A DNA stretch of 64,000 nucleotides from Pedobacter psychrodurus (GCF_004331735.1 NZ_SJSO01000022.1:1-64000), one strand, 5' to 3'. Shown: positions 34,045-43,431, counted from the first letter of the stretch. Made by a program: numbers and translations. Notes: generated by a model from the letters alone, not told the origin.

Positions 34045-34716
34045 TTAAACTTCCGAATTTTTAACGTAATCTGCCCAAAGTGCATCTAAATCTTTACCTG
34101 TTAATTTTGTCCAGATATCTTTGGTATAAGTGTGGTCCCTTAAAGAAGCATCAACGGTTTTAATCATACCTGGCTTTACACTTTTCTCCATCCAGGCAAA
34201 AAAACCTGCTGTAATGCGGTAGCTGTTTTTATAAGAATGATCTGGTTTTAGCGCAGGAAGCGACCATTTGGCACCTGCATTGTCTACGCCGAATTTATAG
34301 CGGGCATAATCGGCAATACCTTCGGTTAACCAACCTGGACCAACACTCCGGCCATAATCCTGTACGATGTGCATTACTTCATGGGTTACTACATCAATAT
34401 CTTCAGGATGTTTCACCATCCAGATCGAACTGAAGGTTACTTTGCCATCAGCAGTTGCCGCCACACCTTGGTAAGCCGTATCTACAAAAAATTTCACTTC
34501 TTTTATGGTGGATGGATTATACTCTTTGGACAGTTTTGGGTAAACTTCGAAAAAAGTTTTGATTAGTCGTTTCTTCAACTGAGGGTCTAATTCCTTAAAA
34601 TTGCTCTCGAACGATAAGGTATAACCACTCTTCTTTGTTATTTCCTGTGCTTCTAAATGAGTTAAAAAAGTCAAAATAAGCATTACGAAAATCGAAAAAG
34701 TAACTATTTTTTTCAT
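34045..34716 (-). CDS. Basic secretory protein (BSP) family metallopeptidase
   Basis: Secreted zinc-peptidase-like protein, 223 residues with a signal segment in the first 23. The active-site helix is HEVMH (112-116) in THEVMHIVQDYG, with a downstream glutamate in the WLTEGIADYARY segment (Glu132) as third ligand. This is the plan of the plant basic-secretory-protein family. It heads an operon with the GH92 gene 37 bp downstream. A near-match LacI-type site is 73 bp upstream. The job is inferred as cutting the protein part of a glycoprotein. Confidence 0.85.
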   Translation of the reverse strand: MKKIVTFSIFVMLILTFLTHLEAQEITKKSGYTLSFESNFKELDPQLKKRLIKTFFEVYPKLSKEYNPSTIKEVKFFVDTAYQGVAATADGKVTFSSIWMVKHPEDIDVVTHEVMHIVQDYGRSVGPGWLTEGIADYARYKFGVDNAGAKWSLPALKPDHSYKNSYRITAGFFAWMEKSVKPGMIKTVDASLRDHTYTKDIWTKLTGKDLDALWADYVKNSEV

Positions 34717-34788
34717 CTGTTTATATTTTGTTTGTGACGGATTTTACTTTGGTTAGCGTGTTTAGTTCTGCAAAATAAATATAATATG

Positions 34789-34800
34789 TAAAACGATTTA
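34789..34800. promoter_or_regulatory. Near-match LacI-type operator upstream of BSP-GH92 operon
   Basis: TAAAACGATTTA differs from the palindrome TAAAACGTTTTA at one position. It lies 73 bp upstream of the BSP start, almost the same distance as the perfect site ahead of the BSP paralogue (70 bp). Confidence 0.5.
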
Positions 34801-34925
34801 GTAAATGATCAAAAATTTTACTTTAGTCATGATTATTTTTACAAAAAACGCACTAGAGAAGGCAAGTTTTTATTTGCACATAGCTTGTAAACTTGGCTTC
34901 TTTGTAAATTTTCTTCTAAAGTGGT

Positions 34926-35032
34926 CGTCATTTCGAGCGTAGTGCAACGGAGTCGAGAACCCGAAGGCTCAGCGAAGCTAAATCTATCTATATAGATCTC
35001 TCCATTCCACTGCGTTTCAGTCGAGAGGACGG
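34926..35032. repeat. Palindromic dispersed repeat, family A copy 2
   Basis: Starts CGTCATTTCGA and ends TCGAGAGGACGG. The right half (from AGATCTCTCCATTCC) matches the element at 20301-20382 with few changes. An additional GAGTCGAGAACCCGAAGG part is present in the left half. It occupies the gap between the two BSP genes. Confidence 0.7.
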
Positions 35033-35054
35033 TTTTTCTATGTAGATAAATTTC

Positions 35055-36035
35055 TTATTTTTTACTGCTATACGTAAGGCTTACCTTTTGCGGTTCTTTA
35101 CTGTAATCTTCCCAAAGCTGGTCGACAGTTTTCCCTGTTAGGGCTGCCCAAGATTGCTCGCTGTATTGGTGCGCTCTTAACTGTTGATCTAAAGTAGCAA
35201 TTAAGCCTGGTTTAACATTTTGCTCTAACCATGCAAAAAACCTTGCAGTAATACGGTAACTATTTTTATAACTCTGCTTTTCGTTATAATCTGGCAAACT
35301 CCATTTCGAGCCTACATTATCAACTCCATATTTATAGCGTACATAATCAGCAATGCCTTCGGTTAACCAAACCGGGCCGGCACTATAGCCATAGCCCTGC
35401 ACAATATGCATGGTTTCGTGTGTTACCACATCAATATCGGTTGGGTGCGACTTCATGTAACCAGCACTAAACAAAATTCTATTTCCGCTTGCTTCTGCAA
35501 CTGCTTTATAGGCTGTATCTACCACAAAAAGTACATCATGTGTAGATTTATCATTAAATGTCTTAACCAGGGTTGGATAGATTTCGAAATAAGTAGCAAT
35601 TAGCTTCTTTCTTACCGTTGGATCTAAATTCGGATCTTTGCTGATAAATGTTAATTCATAGCCTTTGTGTTTTTCTTTACTGTAAGAAACCCAGTTTTTT
35701 GAAAGTGCAGAAAACATTTCCTTTTCGATTTTACCTTGCGATTTGTTTTTAACCCATTCACTGTTTACCTTAATTTCTCCAGCTTTGCCCTGTATTGTTG
35801 GAGTTTCTTCAGTTACCAAATCTAATACTACATTTCTTTTGGTACGGTATCCATCTGCCTGGGCAAATTTTGGGTAGACCTGAAAAAAAGCCGCCTTAAG
35901 TTTAGCATCTACTATAGCATTGGTAGCGCTGTCTTTATCGTTAATGGTAATTTTGTATTCTCTTTCTCTATTTTGAGCAAAAGTATTTGCACCTATAAAA
36001 GATATAAATGCGAGAATTAAAAACTTCTTAATCAT
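35055..36035 (-). CDS. BSP-family metallopeptidase with degenerate N-terminal repeat
   Basis: Secreted 326-residue protein with a signal peptide (end near TFAQ). Residues about 124-310 form a complete BSP domain with HETMH (206-210) and WLTEGIADYVRYKYG, closely similar to the neighbouring 223-residue paralogue. Residues about 25-120 look like a worn copy of the first half of that domain (KAAFFQVYPKFAQ against IATYFEIYPTLVK) without the zinc helix. A perfect TAAAACGTTTTA site is 70 bp upstream. It is monocistronic or leads into the next BSP operon across a repeat. Confidence 0.82.
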   Translation of the reverse strand: MIKKFLILAFISFIGANTFAQNREREYKITINDKDSATNAIVDAKLKAAFFQVYPKFAQADGYRTKRNVVLDLVTEETPTIQGKAGEIKVNSEWVKNKSQGKIEKEMFSALSKNWVSYSKEKHKGYELTFISKDPNLDPTVRKKLIATYFEIYPTLVKTFNDKSTHDVLFVVDTAYKAVAEASGNRILFSAGYMKSHPTDIDVVTHETMHIVQGYGYSAGPVWLTEGIADYVRYKYGVDNVGSKWSLPDYNEKQSYKNSYRITARFFAWLEQNVKPGLIATLDQQLRAHQYSEQSWAALTGKTVDQLWEDYSKEPQKVSLTYSSKK

Positions 36036-36104
36036 GATTTGTTGGTGTATATTTTAATTTAAATATCCTTATCGTTAAACTTTAAAAGTGATTTAATACT
36101 ACAC

Positions 36105-36116
36105 TAAAACGTTTTA
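36105..36116. promoter_or_regulatory. LacI-type operator upstream of BSP paralogue
   Basis: Perfect palindrome TAAAACGTTTTA with the central CG typical of LacI-family operators. It is 70 bp upstream of the BSP gene ending at 36035. Confidence 0.65.
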
Positions 36117-36270
36117 TTAAACAATAATAAGTATAATATTGCAGATGAAAAATTAATTCCATTTTTTAATAAACTGAAGCAAAAAGATCAATAATTAAAA
36201 ATATTCGATTGATTAATAGGATTGCCGTGAAAAAAGAGAGTTATGCTATAGAGAAAGACAAAAAGGAATA

Positions 36271-36309
36271 GACTGCAGGACTAATTGTGTTAAATCATGA
36301 CCTGCAGTC
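36271..36309 (-). terminator. Inverted repeat after ROK gene, possible terminator
   Basis: GACTGCAGG (36271-36279) pairs with CCTGCAGTC (36301-36309) over a 21-base loop. Only a broken T-run follows on the minus strand, so terminator function is uncertain. It lies just beyond the stop codon at 36321. Confidence 0.45.
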
Positions 36310-36320
36310 CTCTCCTCAGA

Positions 36321-37196
36321 TTAAGTTAAGCTTAAATCGCAGCAACTTGCAGCACCAATTAACGCTGCATGTTCTTTAAGTTCGGATATTTTTATTTCCG
36401 TGTCGATGCCGTTACCTTTTAAGGTTGCAATTAATTCGGGGGCAAAAGCACTAAAAGATTGCGCAATATTACCACCAACGATTACAGTGTCTATTTTGTG
36501 TTTATTAATAATAGGGATGAGGAACTGCGCCAGGTTATAGCCGAATTCCATAAAAACCATGGTTGCATGATGATCGGTTTCTACAATTTCTACCAGCTCT
36601 TTAACTCCTGCTACTACTTTTCCACTAAGTTGATTAAAACGTTTTACGAACCAGCGCGTAGATAAGTAATCTTCGGCAATTCCGTCTAAAAATTCGGAGT
36701 TCCAAAGGTCAGCATCAAAGGCTTTATAATTGAGACAAAGCGATGAGCCCAGGCCTGTACCGAGCGTTAAGCCCAACACACTGGCATTTCCTTTGGCAGC
36801 ACCGGCAAAAACCTCACCTTGTAAAAAACCTGCTGCATCGTTTATAAAGTGAATATTCTCTACGGGAATATCCAACCTTTTGGATAATTCTTCTTTTACA
36901 TTGATCTTGTAAAGTGATTTAAACTTATCCTGATCTTTAATTAATGAAATGCCTTCACTATAATTAAAAGGACCAGGCATGGCAATTCCAACATTCCGGG
37001 CACCGTTTTTAATATTTTTAAAAGCCTTATCGATAATATCGCACCACGCCGATAAAATCACTTCTCTACTCTCCTGCGAATTCACAGGGCTACGTTTGAT
37101 AGAATCCTTCACCAAAGTTCTTGTTTCTAAATCCACCAATGCGGCCGTAATATGCGAGCCGCCAATATCTACACCTAATGCAACAGGCTTTTCCAT
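36321..37196 (-). CDS. ROK-family sugar kinase or kinase-like protein
   Basis: Probable cytoplasmic hexose kinase, 291 residues. Present are the N-terminal phosphate loop GVDIGGSHITAALVD (8-22), the GIAMPGPF segment, INDAAGFLQGE with the presumed catalytic Asp, and the second phosphate loop GLTLGTGLGSSL. The Cys-rich zinc motif (CxCGxxGC) usual for ROK kinases is absent; the equivalent stretch reads LWNSEFLDGIAEDYLSTRWF. It is the third gene of the glutaminase-GH92-ROK run, which suggests it phosphorylates a released sugar, perhaps mannose. Substrate is inferred. Confidence 0.85.
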   Translation of the reverse strand: MEKPVALGVDIGGSHITAALVDLETRTLVKDSIKRSPVNSQESREVILSAWCDIIDKAFKNIKNGARNVGIAMPGPFNYSEGISLIKDQDKFKSLYKINVKEELSKRLDIPVENIHFINDAAGFLQGEVFAGAAKGNASVLGLTLGTGLGSSLCLNYKAFDADLWNSEFLDGIAEDYLSTRWFVKRFNQLSGKVVAGVKELVEIVETDHHATMVFMEFGYNLAQFLIPIINKHKIDTVIVGGNIAQSFSAFAPELIATLKGNGIDTEIKISELKEHAALIGAASCCDLSLT

Positions 37197-37264
37197 TCTA
37201 TATATATTTCTGTTATCTATTCTTTATCAATCTGAATTAATTCGCCAAAAGTAGCAATTCAATA

Positions 37265-39532
37265 TTATTTACTGAGCGAAAATGGCTTATCTTCTTCTAA
37301 TAACCCCCTGTTTAACGAAGGTTTAACATTCATCTCTAATTTTAACACCCCTCCTTTTAACAAATCGCTATGGTTTATAAAGTTTTTAGTATAATTTTTA
37401 CCATTTAAGCTTGCCGATTTTATATAAACATTGGCAACGTTGTTGGCCGGTGCTTCGATGACGAATTTTTTGCCATTTTCTAAATTAATAGTCGTTTTTT
37501 TAAATACTGGGCTTCCTAAAACGTACTCCCCAGTACCTGGCGTTACGCTGTAAAACCCTAGTGCACTTAAAACATACCACGATGAAGTTTGCCCCTGGTC
37601 TTCATCTCCGGGATACCCATTTTCTGTGGCATTGTACAGTTTATGCATCACCTCACGGGCATAAAACTGTGCTTTCCAGGGTTGATTAGCATAATTATAT
37701 AAATAAACCATATGCTGTATGGGCTGGTTTCCATGTGCATATTGGCCCATGTTAGCCATTACCATTTCGGTCATTTCATGAATCATCCCTCCATACGAAC
37801 CTACATTTACTTTATTCGGTTCGCTGAAAACAGAATCGAGCTTGGCGATAAAATTGCTTTTCCCTCCCATCAGATTAATTAAACCTTTGGTATCTTGAAA
37901 AACTGACCATTGCCAATGCCATGCATTTCCTTCAGTAAATGGGCCTCCCCATTCCGTTGGGTCGAAATTTGGCGACCATTTTCCCGCTGCGTTCCTACCC
38001 CTCATAAAACGGGTAGAAGGATCATAAACATTTTTATAATTGTACATGGGTTTTTCAAAAAGCTCCATATAATGCTTATCTCCTATCATTTCTGCCAAAT
38101 GGTAAGCGCAATAGTCATCGTAGGCATACTCTAGTGTTTTGGCTGTAGCTTCTCTGTATTTTGGATAAGGAACATAACCCAATTGATTATACTCGGTTAC
38201 GCCATCCCTACCATTTGCCGGGCCCCATGGCCCCTTATTCATTGCTTCGTGATAATAAGCGTCTAGCGCTTTTTTCGGATCAAATGTTCTGATTCCTTTT
38301 GCCCAAGCATCGGTTAGTAAAGAAATTGCGTGGTTACCAATCATGCTTCCTGCTTCGCTAGGAAAAGACCATGACGGCAACCAACCACATTGCTCGTAAG
38401 CATCGAGCATAGCCTGCATATAACGGCCATGCATTTCTGGCTGCACCAATGAGTTTAGTGGAAATTGCGCACGGAAGGTATCCCAGAAACCGGTATCAGT
38501 AAACATATATCCATCATGTACTTTACCATCGTACGGACTAAAGTAATATGGTTTCCCGGCTTCATTTATTTCATAAAACTTTCTGGAGAATAGGCTTGCT
38601 CTAAAAAAGCAAGAATAAAAAGTTTCCATATCTGCTTTCGATCCGCCTTCTACTTCTATCTTACCAAGCGATTTATTCCACACCGCAGCAGCATGGGCTT
38701 TGGTATCTTCTAAAGTCTTATCGTTGCCCAGTTCTCTTTTTAAATTGAGTTCGGCCTGTTGTAAACTGATATAAGATGAAGCGGTTTTCACCTGCACCTT
38801 TGTCCCAGATTCGAACTGTACAAATGCGCCTTTTCCCAATCCTTCAGCAGAAATAGAGTCTTTTGCAATGGTATTACGTTTATTCTCCCAAGTTCCGTAA
38901 GATTTAATCGGTTGATCGAACTGGATTACGAAATAACTTTTCCAACCTCTTTTAAAACCTTCGCCATTGTTTACCCAGCCCGTTATTTTATTTTCTTTAG
39001 GATAGATCTGAACGCCGCTTAACCTGTTGTATCCGTCTAAAATTAAAAAGCTTCTTTTGCCTTTTGGATAGCTGAACCTGAGGTGTGCACCACGCTCAGA
39101 TGGTGAAATTTCGGTGGTGATATCATTTTCGAATGTTACCTTATAATAGTTTGGTTTAGCAATCTCATCCTGATGGCTAAATTTAGTTTCGCGTTTATCT
39201 TCATTTACAATCAGTTCATCAACCATGGGCATTAAAGAAAATACCGCATAATCTCTCGTCCACGAACTGCATTGATGCGCTTGCTGAAAGCCTCTGATTT
39301 TATCTTTAAAATATTGATATTTCCAACCATCACCATTTCTACCTGTTTGGGGTGTCCAGGTGTGCATGCCAAATGGCAGTGCAGTTGTTGGATAAGTATT
39401 CCCTCGGGTGAGTTCGTGCTTAGAATTTGTGCCCTGAAGTGTATTAACGTAGTGAACCCAATCTTTTTCCTGTGCCAATAGGCCTTTGGTAGCCAAGCAG
39501 CATAAAATGGATGCGATTAATTTTAGTTTCAT
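37265..39532 (-). CDS. GH92 family alpha-mannosidase, second copy
   Basis: A 755-residue exported paralogue of the GH92 at 31719-34007, with signal peptide (end near LLAQ), beta-sandwich and catalytic (alpha/alpha)6 domains. The typical GDEDQGQTSSWYVLSALGFYSV segment lies near 650-675. Having two GH92 enzymes points to different mannose linkages, since members differ in alpha-1,2, 1,3, 1,4 or 1,6 preference; which applies cannot be read from sequence by eye. It lies 68 bp upstream of the ROK gene and 111 bp downstream of the glutaminase-family gene. Confidence 0.95.
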   Translation of the reverse strand: MKLKLIASILCCLATKGLLAQEKDWVHYVNTLQGTNSKHELTRGNTYPTTALPFGMHTWTPQTGRNGDGWKYQYFKDKIRGFQQAHQCSSWTRDYAVFSLMPMVDELIVNEDKRETKFSHQDEIAKPNYYKVTFENDITTEISPSERGAHLRFSYPKGKRSFLILDGYNRLSGVQIYPKENKITGWVNNGEGFKRGWKSYFVIQFDQPIKSYGTWENKRNTIAKDSISAEGLGKGAFVQFESGTKVQVKTASSYISLQQAELNLKRELGNDKTLEDTKAHAAAVWNKSLGKIEVEGGSKADMETFYSCFFRASLFSRKFYEINEAGKPYYFSPYDGKVHDGYMFTDTGFWDTFRAQFPLNSLVQPEMHGRYMQAMLDAYEQCGWLPSWSFPSEAGSMIGNHAISLLTDAWAKGIRTFDPKKALDAYYHEAMNKGPWGPANGRDGVTEYNQLGYVPYPKYREATAKTLEYAYDDYCAYHLAEMIGDKHYMELFEKPMYNYKNVYDPSTRFMRGRNAAGKWSPNFDPTEWGGPFTEGNAWHWQWSVFQDTKGLINLMGGKSNFIAKLDSVFSEPNKVNVGSYGGMIHEMTEMVMANMGQYAHGNQPIQHMVYLYNYANQPWKAQFYAREVMHKLYNATENGYPGDEDQGQTSSWYVLSALGFYSVTPGTGEYVLGSPVFKKTTINLENGKKFVIEAPANNVANVYIKSASLNGKNYTKNFINHSDLLKGGVLKLEMNVKPSLNRGLLEEDKPFSLSK

Positions 39533-39643
39533 TTGTTTGTGTTTATTCTTCTTTCCAGCTGATATACCAAAACCAGACTGTATTTTAAAAAAAATCAGTA
39601 ATTGCGAGCCTAGGTATAGGCGTGCAAATGCTGATTTATATGG

Positions 39644-42088
39644 TTATTTAATATTCCATTTATCGGCCAACATTTTGATGAAATAACCGCCAACAACACT
39701 TCTCGCCTGAAAGCCTGTCATTTTTCCATTGGTGGTTTCATGCCAGTCGCTCAATGGCACCTTACTCTCTGTTTCGGTTGCAAAACGGTATATCGGGCTT
39801 ATAAATTTTCGAAAATCTGTTTCGTTATCAGCCAAAGTAGCTGTCCACATAATCCAGTCAGACTTAGTATAAGTTCTACGGCTATCCAATGGCAATCCAA
39901 AATCTTTTTGTTTGGTTAAATAAAAGTTGATCTCCTTTTTATATACTTCTTTCGGAAAAAGATCGAGTTTTAAAAGCTTGTCCCAAACGAGGTTGTATTT
40001 CTGGCTCCAGGTATTCTTATCGTTAAAGGTTAAAGCATAATGATCGCCATCATCGGCAAGTTTCATCCAGTTCCGGGCCATTTGTAAAGCAGCGGTTCTG
40101 TATTTTGTAGCTACATCGGCCTTACCTAACAATTGCGCCATCTGTGCATAAGCACCTAAAGCTACAATGGCTTTTACCGATAAATTAGAATTTCTGGCCA
40201 AATGTCCCGCAAAATCGTCGGTACATAATTGATTGGCCGGATCGAAACCTTCTCTCAGCAGATAGTTTGCCCATACAGACATTACTTCCCAATGTTTCTC
40301 GGCATACTTTACATTTCCTTCTGCCTTGGTAATTGCAGCAGTTAAGATGATCATATTACCAGCCTCTTCTACAGGCATATCTTCGCCATAGGTTTGGCCG
40401 TTTGCTAAAGGATAAGTACCTAAATCGTGTGCAGCAAATGGTTTCTTCCATTTTCCACTTTCTGAATAATAAAAAATACCATTCAACATTCCTTTTAACA
40501 ATTCGGGGTTGTAGACCAAAAACTGTGGCGCTGATGGATAAGTTACATCCACTGTATTGATTGATCCATTACTAAAATTTTCTTTCGATAGGAACAGAAT
40601 ATCCCCATTTGGGGCATATACGATTTTGTGCGCTGCAATAGCCTGTCTATAAGCCATTTTACACATATCAGCATATTCTTTTCCCCCGGATTTTTCTGCG
40701 TCGGCATATAGTTTAGCGTCAAAAATAGCACACTTGTTTTTTAACGAAGGATATTGGGTATTGGCCTCGGCCAATTGATCTTCAAACTGTTGGCTACCCG
40801 AAAGTCTCCAAACAGGTTGCAGCTTTTCGCCAAAGTATTCAACCGATTTCAGGTCATCATAACCCAACATCATATATTTATCTACTGGGGTTGAAGAAAC
40901 CGAACCGAAAGGAATAATACTGCTTAAGTTTAGACTTTTCGAATTTAAAACCTGTGCTTGTTCAGGATATTTGGAATCGACGAAACTTTTTAAGCTTTCA
41001 TTCTGTGTACCTATAAATTGAGTGGCATTAAACTTGGTGGGAACGGCCACATATAAATAGCCCCAATCAATACGCAGGTCATCTCCCCGTTTCTTTAACA
41101 CTGGCTGCTCTACGGTTCCTGTTTTTAAGATAGAGAGATTGTTTTTCGAACTCTTCCATGCTGAAACACTTTGGTTTGGTGTATTTACGGCTAGGTTTGA
41201 TGATGCACCAAAGAAAATATCTACACTGTGCGGCTTGCCATCAGTAGATTTTACGGCATAATTGATATAACTGATTGGCCTTGCTGTTAATTTAATATCG
41301 TTGAGTAATAATGGAGAAGTAAAACCTACCTGAAGTTCTACATGGCCACAGCTAAAAGTATAGCTGGTAGTCGTAGCCTTGATGGACACATTGGTTTGAG
41401 TAGCAGGAGCAATGTTTACATTATCTGCATCTTCTTCTACAAGCCCGGCATCTAAATACCTGCCGCCAGCTGTATTTTTAACGTAGATGGCCAATACATT
41501 TTTACCCTTTTGTAGAATTCCGTCTTTAATTGGCAGGTAGGTGTAGTCTGAAACCCAGCCATTTTTCTTATATATTACTTTTCCGTTTAAATAAACAATT
41601 ACATTATCATCGTGATTGAGTTTTAAGTATTTTTTTGCAGCCGATACATTGGCTATATTGAAGGTTCTTCTAAAGTAAAGATCATCGCTATTCCATTTTG
41701 TTTTGGCAGAATTATCGTCTCCAAAAGGGGCTTCGGCTTTTTTCCAGGCATTATCGTTGTAACTGTTATTTTCCCAGCCTGCTTCAGGTTTATCGAAACT
41801 GTAACTAGCCTGATATTTTAATGCATCAGCAGCTGGGAGTATTTCTTTAAAGCTTTTACTTTCTTCGCCTAAAAACCGGTAAAATTTCCCGTCTACCTTG
41901 ATAACACCTAGTAAAGATTGCTCCTTCCCCGTCCAATGTTTAGTTACCGATTGGTTAAGCCCATCCCCAAAAGACCAAATACTGAAATATGCATCATGTG
42001 TAATTAATGGATAAGCGGGTGCTTTATCTTGTGCTTTTGTAATTAAATTAAAAAAAAGACAAAGTGCTACTAAGGAAAGTTTTCTCAT
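39644..42088 (-). CDS. Secreted glutaminase-family protein (GtaA-like) with inserted beta-sandwich
   Basis: An 814-residue exported protein related to fungal glutaminase A. After a signal peptide (about 19 residues) comes the DUF4964-like start (YPLITHDAYFSIW..., WTGKEQSLLGVIKVDGKFYRFLG). A jelly-roll or galactose-binding-like domain is then inserted (about 90-215, with DDNVIVYLNGKVIYKKNGW). DUF5127 (about 230-450) follows, then DUF4965 and the helical DUF1793-like C-terminus with the DDFAGHLARNSNLSVKAIVALGAYA segment. True glutaminase activity is known for few members. It opens the operon with GH92 and ROK, behind two perfect LacI-type sites. Confidence 0.85.
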   Translation of the reverse strand: MRKLSLVALCLFFNLITKAQDKAPAYPLITHDAYFSIWSFGDGLNQSVTKHWTGKEQSLLGVIKVDGKFYRFLGEESKSFKEILPAADALKYQASYSFDKPEAGWENNSYNDNAWKKAEAPFGDDNSAKTKWNSDDLYFRRTFNIANVSAAKKYLKLNHDDNVIVYLNGKVIYKKNGWVSDYTYLPIKDGILQKGKNVLAIYVKNTAGGRYLDAGLVEEDADNVNIAPATQTNVSIKATTTSYTFSCGHVELQVGFTSPLLLNDIKLTARPISYINYAVKSTDGKPHSVDIFFGASSNLAVNTPNQSVSAWKSSKNNLSILKTGTVEQPVLKKRGDDLRIDWGYLYVAVPTKFNATQFIGTQNESLKSFVDSKYPEQAQVLNSKSLNLSSIIPFGSVSSTPVDKYMMLGYDDLKSVEYFGEKLQPVWRLSGSQQFEDQLAEANTQYPSLKNKCAIFDAKLYADAEKSGGKEYADMCKMAYRQAIAAHKIVYAPNGDILFLSKENFSNGSINTVDVTYPSAPQFLVYNPELLKGMLNGIFYYSESGKWKKPFAAHDLGTYPLANGQTYGEDMPVEEAGNMIILTAAITKAEGNVKYAEKHWEVMSVWANYLLREGFDPANQLCTDDFAGHLARNSNLSVKAIVALGAYAQMAQLLGKADVATKYRTAALQMARNWMKLADDGDHYALTFNDKNTWSQKYNLVWDKLLKLDLFPKEVYKKEINFYLTKQKDFGLPLDSRRTYTKSDWIMWTATLADNETDFRKFISPIYRFATETESKVPLSDWHETTNGKMTGFQARSVVGGYFIKMLADKWNIK

Positions 42089-42117
42089 AAATTAATATTT
42101 GGTTTCATTGCAGTTGA

Positions 42118-42129
42118 TAAAACGTTTTA
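42118..42129. promoter_or_regulatory. LacI-type operator, promoter-proximal
   Basis: Perfect TAAAACGTTTTA only 30 bp ahead of the glutaminase-family start codon, where a bound repressor would block transcription. Confidence 0.65.
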
Positions 42130-42228
42130 CCAGTTTATCTATCAAATATCTTATGCCAGGCTGGAAATAAGCTGCGGAAGATAATGCTGTTCAAAAGTGG
42201 ATTTTCGGTTGTTAAACGCCAAATAAAG

Positions 42229-42240
42229 TAAAACGTTTTA
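42229..42240. promoter_or_regulatory. LacI-type operator, distal
   Basis: Second perfect TAAAACGTTTTA, 111 bp upstream of the first. Paired operators at this distance could allow looping by a dimer of dimers. It also lies 70 bp past the lacI stop codon. Confidence 0.65.
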
Positions 42241-42309
42241 CTAATTCAATATTAAAGAAATATAAATCATATTTAAAATAGCTTAACGTAACATTTAAGT
42301 TACCAGAAA

Positions 42310-43314
42310 CTAATGCCTGATAATTAGTTTAGCTGGAATAATGATCTCTTGATTCTCGAATTTAGTTTTGGTTGACAGTTGTTTAAGAATTAGCTTAATC
42401 ACATTCTCTGCAATTTCTTCGAGTGGCTGCTGAACTGTTGAGATAGCTGGCGTATGCAGTTCGAAAGCTTCATGATCATCGTATGCAATAACAGCAAAGT
42501 CGTCTCCTATTTTCTTATTGATCTTCTTCAATACTTTTAAACCGCTAATCGCTAAATAATTGGTCGCAAATAATACTGCATCGATTTTTTTATTTACAAA
42601 GAGTTCTTTAATCTGAGCAATAGTATCGCTTTCTTCCTGGTTAAAATGAATCTTTAAAACCAGTTTGTCATCGTATTTAATTCCGTTATCCTCTAACGCT
42701 TTTTTATAACCATCATATCGCTCAATAATTTGTTCCACATTTATATCAGTGGTAACCAAGGCGATGTTCTTTTTACCCTGATCGATAAAACTCTGTATAG
42801 ATTGGTATGAGGCAGTAAAATGATCAGCTCCAACATAGCTGGTATTAACGTCTGGCAAATTTCTATCGAACAGGATTACCGGGTTTCCATCATCCAGGAG
42901 CATCTGGATATCTTCTTCTATTCCTTTTATCGGGGAGATGATATAGGCATCAACTTTTCGCGATTTGAACATATTGATCAGTTCCTTCGCTTTATCAATA
43001 CTGTTTTCTGTACTGGAATAAATAATTTTATATCCTCGCTTATAGGCTTTATCCTCGATTAACCTTGCAATCCTGGAAAAGAATGAATTGGAAATATCTT
43101 CGATAATTAAGCCAATGATATTGGAGTTCCCGGTTCTTAAACTTCTTGCAATCTGATTAGGCTTATAACCACTTTCTTCGATAATTTTTTCTACTTTCTC
43201 TATTACTGCTTCGCTTATCGATTTCTCTTTTGCTTTACCGTTAATAATGAATGAAACTGTGGTAATGGATACATTTGCTTTTACGGCTATATCTTTGATA
43301 GAAAGCGATTTCAT
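42310..43314 (-). CDS. LacI-family transcriptional regulator
   Basis: A 334-residue repressor or activator with N-terminal LacI helix-turn-helix (MKSLSIKDIAVKANVSITTVSFIINGK, 1-27), hinge near PNQIARSLRTG (about 52-62) and a periplasmic-binding-protein-like sensor domain (about 62-334) ending IIIPAKLIIRH. It stands between the glutaminase-GH92-ROK operon and the SusD-SusC operon, all on the minus strand. The perfect CG-centred palindromes around it are the likely binding sites. A pseudogene copy lies at 48558-49558. The effector is probably a sugar. Confidence 0.95.
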   Translation of the reverse strand: MKSLSIKDIAVKANVSITTVSFIINGKAKEKSISEAVIEKVEKIIEESGYKPNQIARSLRTGNSNIIGLIIEDISNSFFSRIARLIEDKAYKRGYKIIYSSTENSIDKAKELINMFKSRKVDAYIISPIKGIEEDIQMLLDDGNPVILFDRNLPDVNTSYVGADHFTASYQSIQSFIDQGKKNIALVTTDINVEQIIERYDGYKKALEDNGIKYDDKLVLKIHFNQEESDTIAQIKELFVNKKIDAVLFATNYLAISGLKVLKKINKKIGDDFAVIAYDDHEAFELHTPAISTVQQPLEEIAENVIKLILKQLSTKTKFENQEIIIPAKLIIRH

Positions 43315-43418
43315 TTGGTTGGATTTCTTTTAAGTTAATCAATTCAAAGCTAAATAAAAATTGCAGCTTTTAAATTTTGCCTATTATAGAAACGCAATTT
43401 AACATTTTTTATGTTAAT

Positions 43419-43431
43419 CGTTTTAGAAACG
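43419..43431. promoter_or_regulatory. Possible lacI self-control site
   Basis: CGTTT-TAG-AAACG, an inverted repeat 105 bp upstream of the lacI start, contains the GTTTTA half of the operator. It is conserved in the duplicated copy ahead of the lacI pseudogene near 49661-49673. Autoregulation is a guess. Confidence 0.35.
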
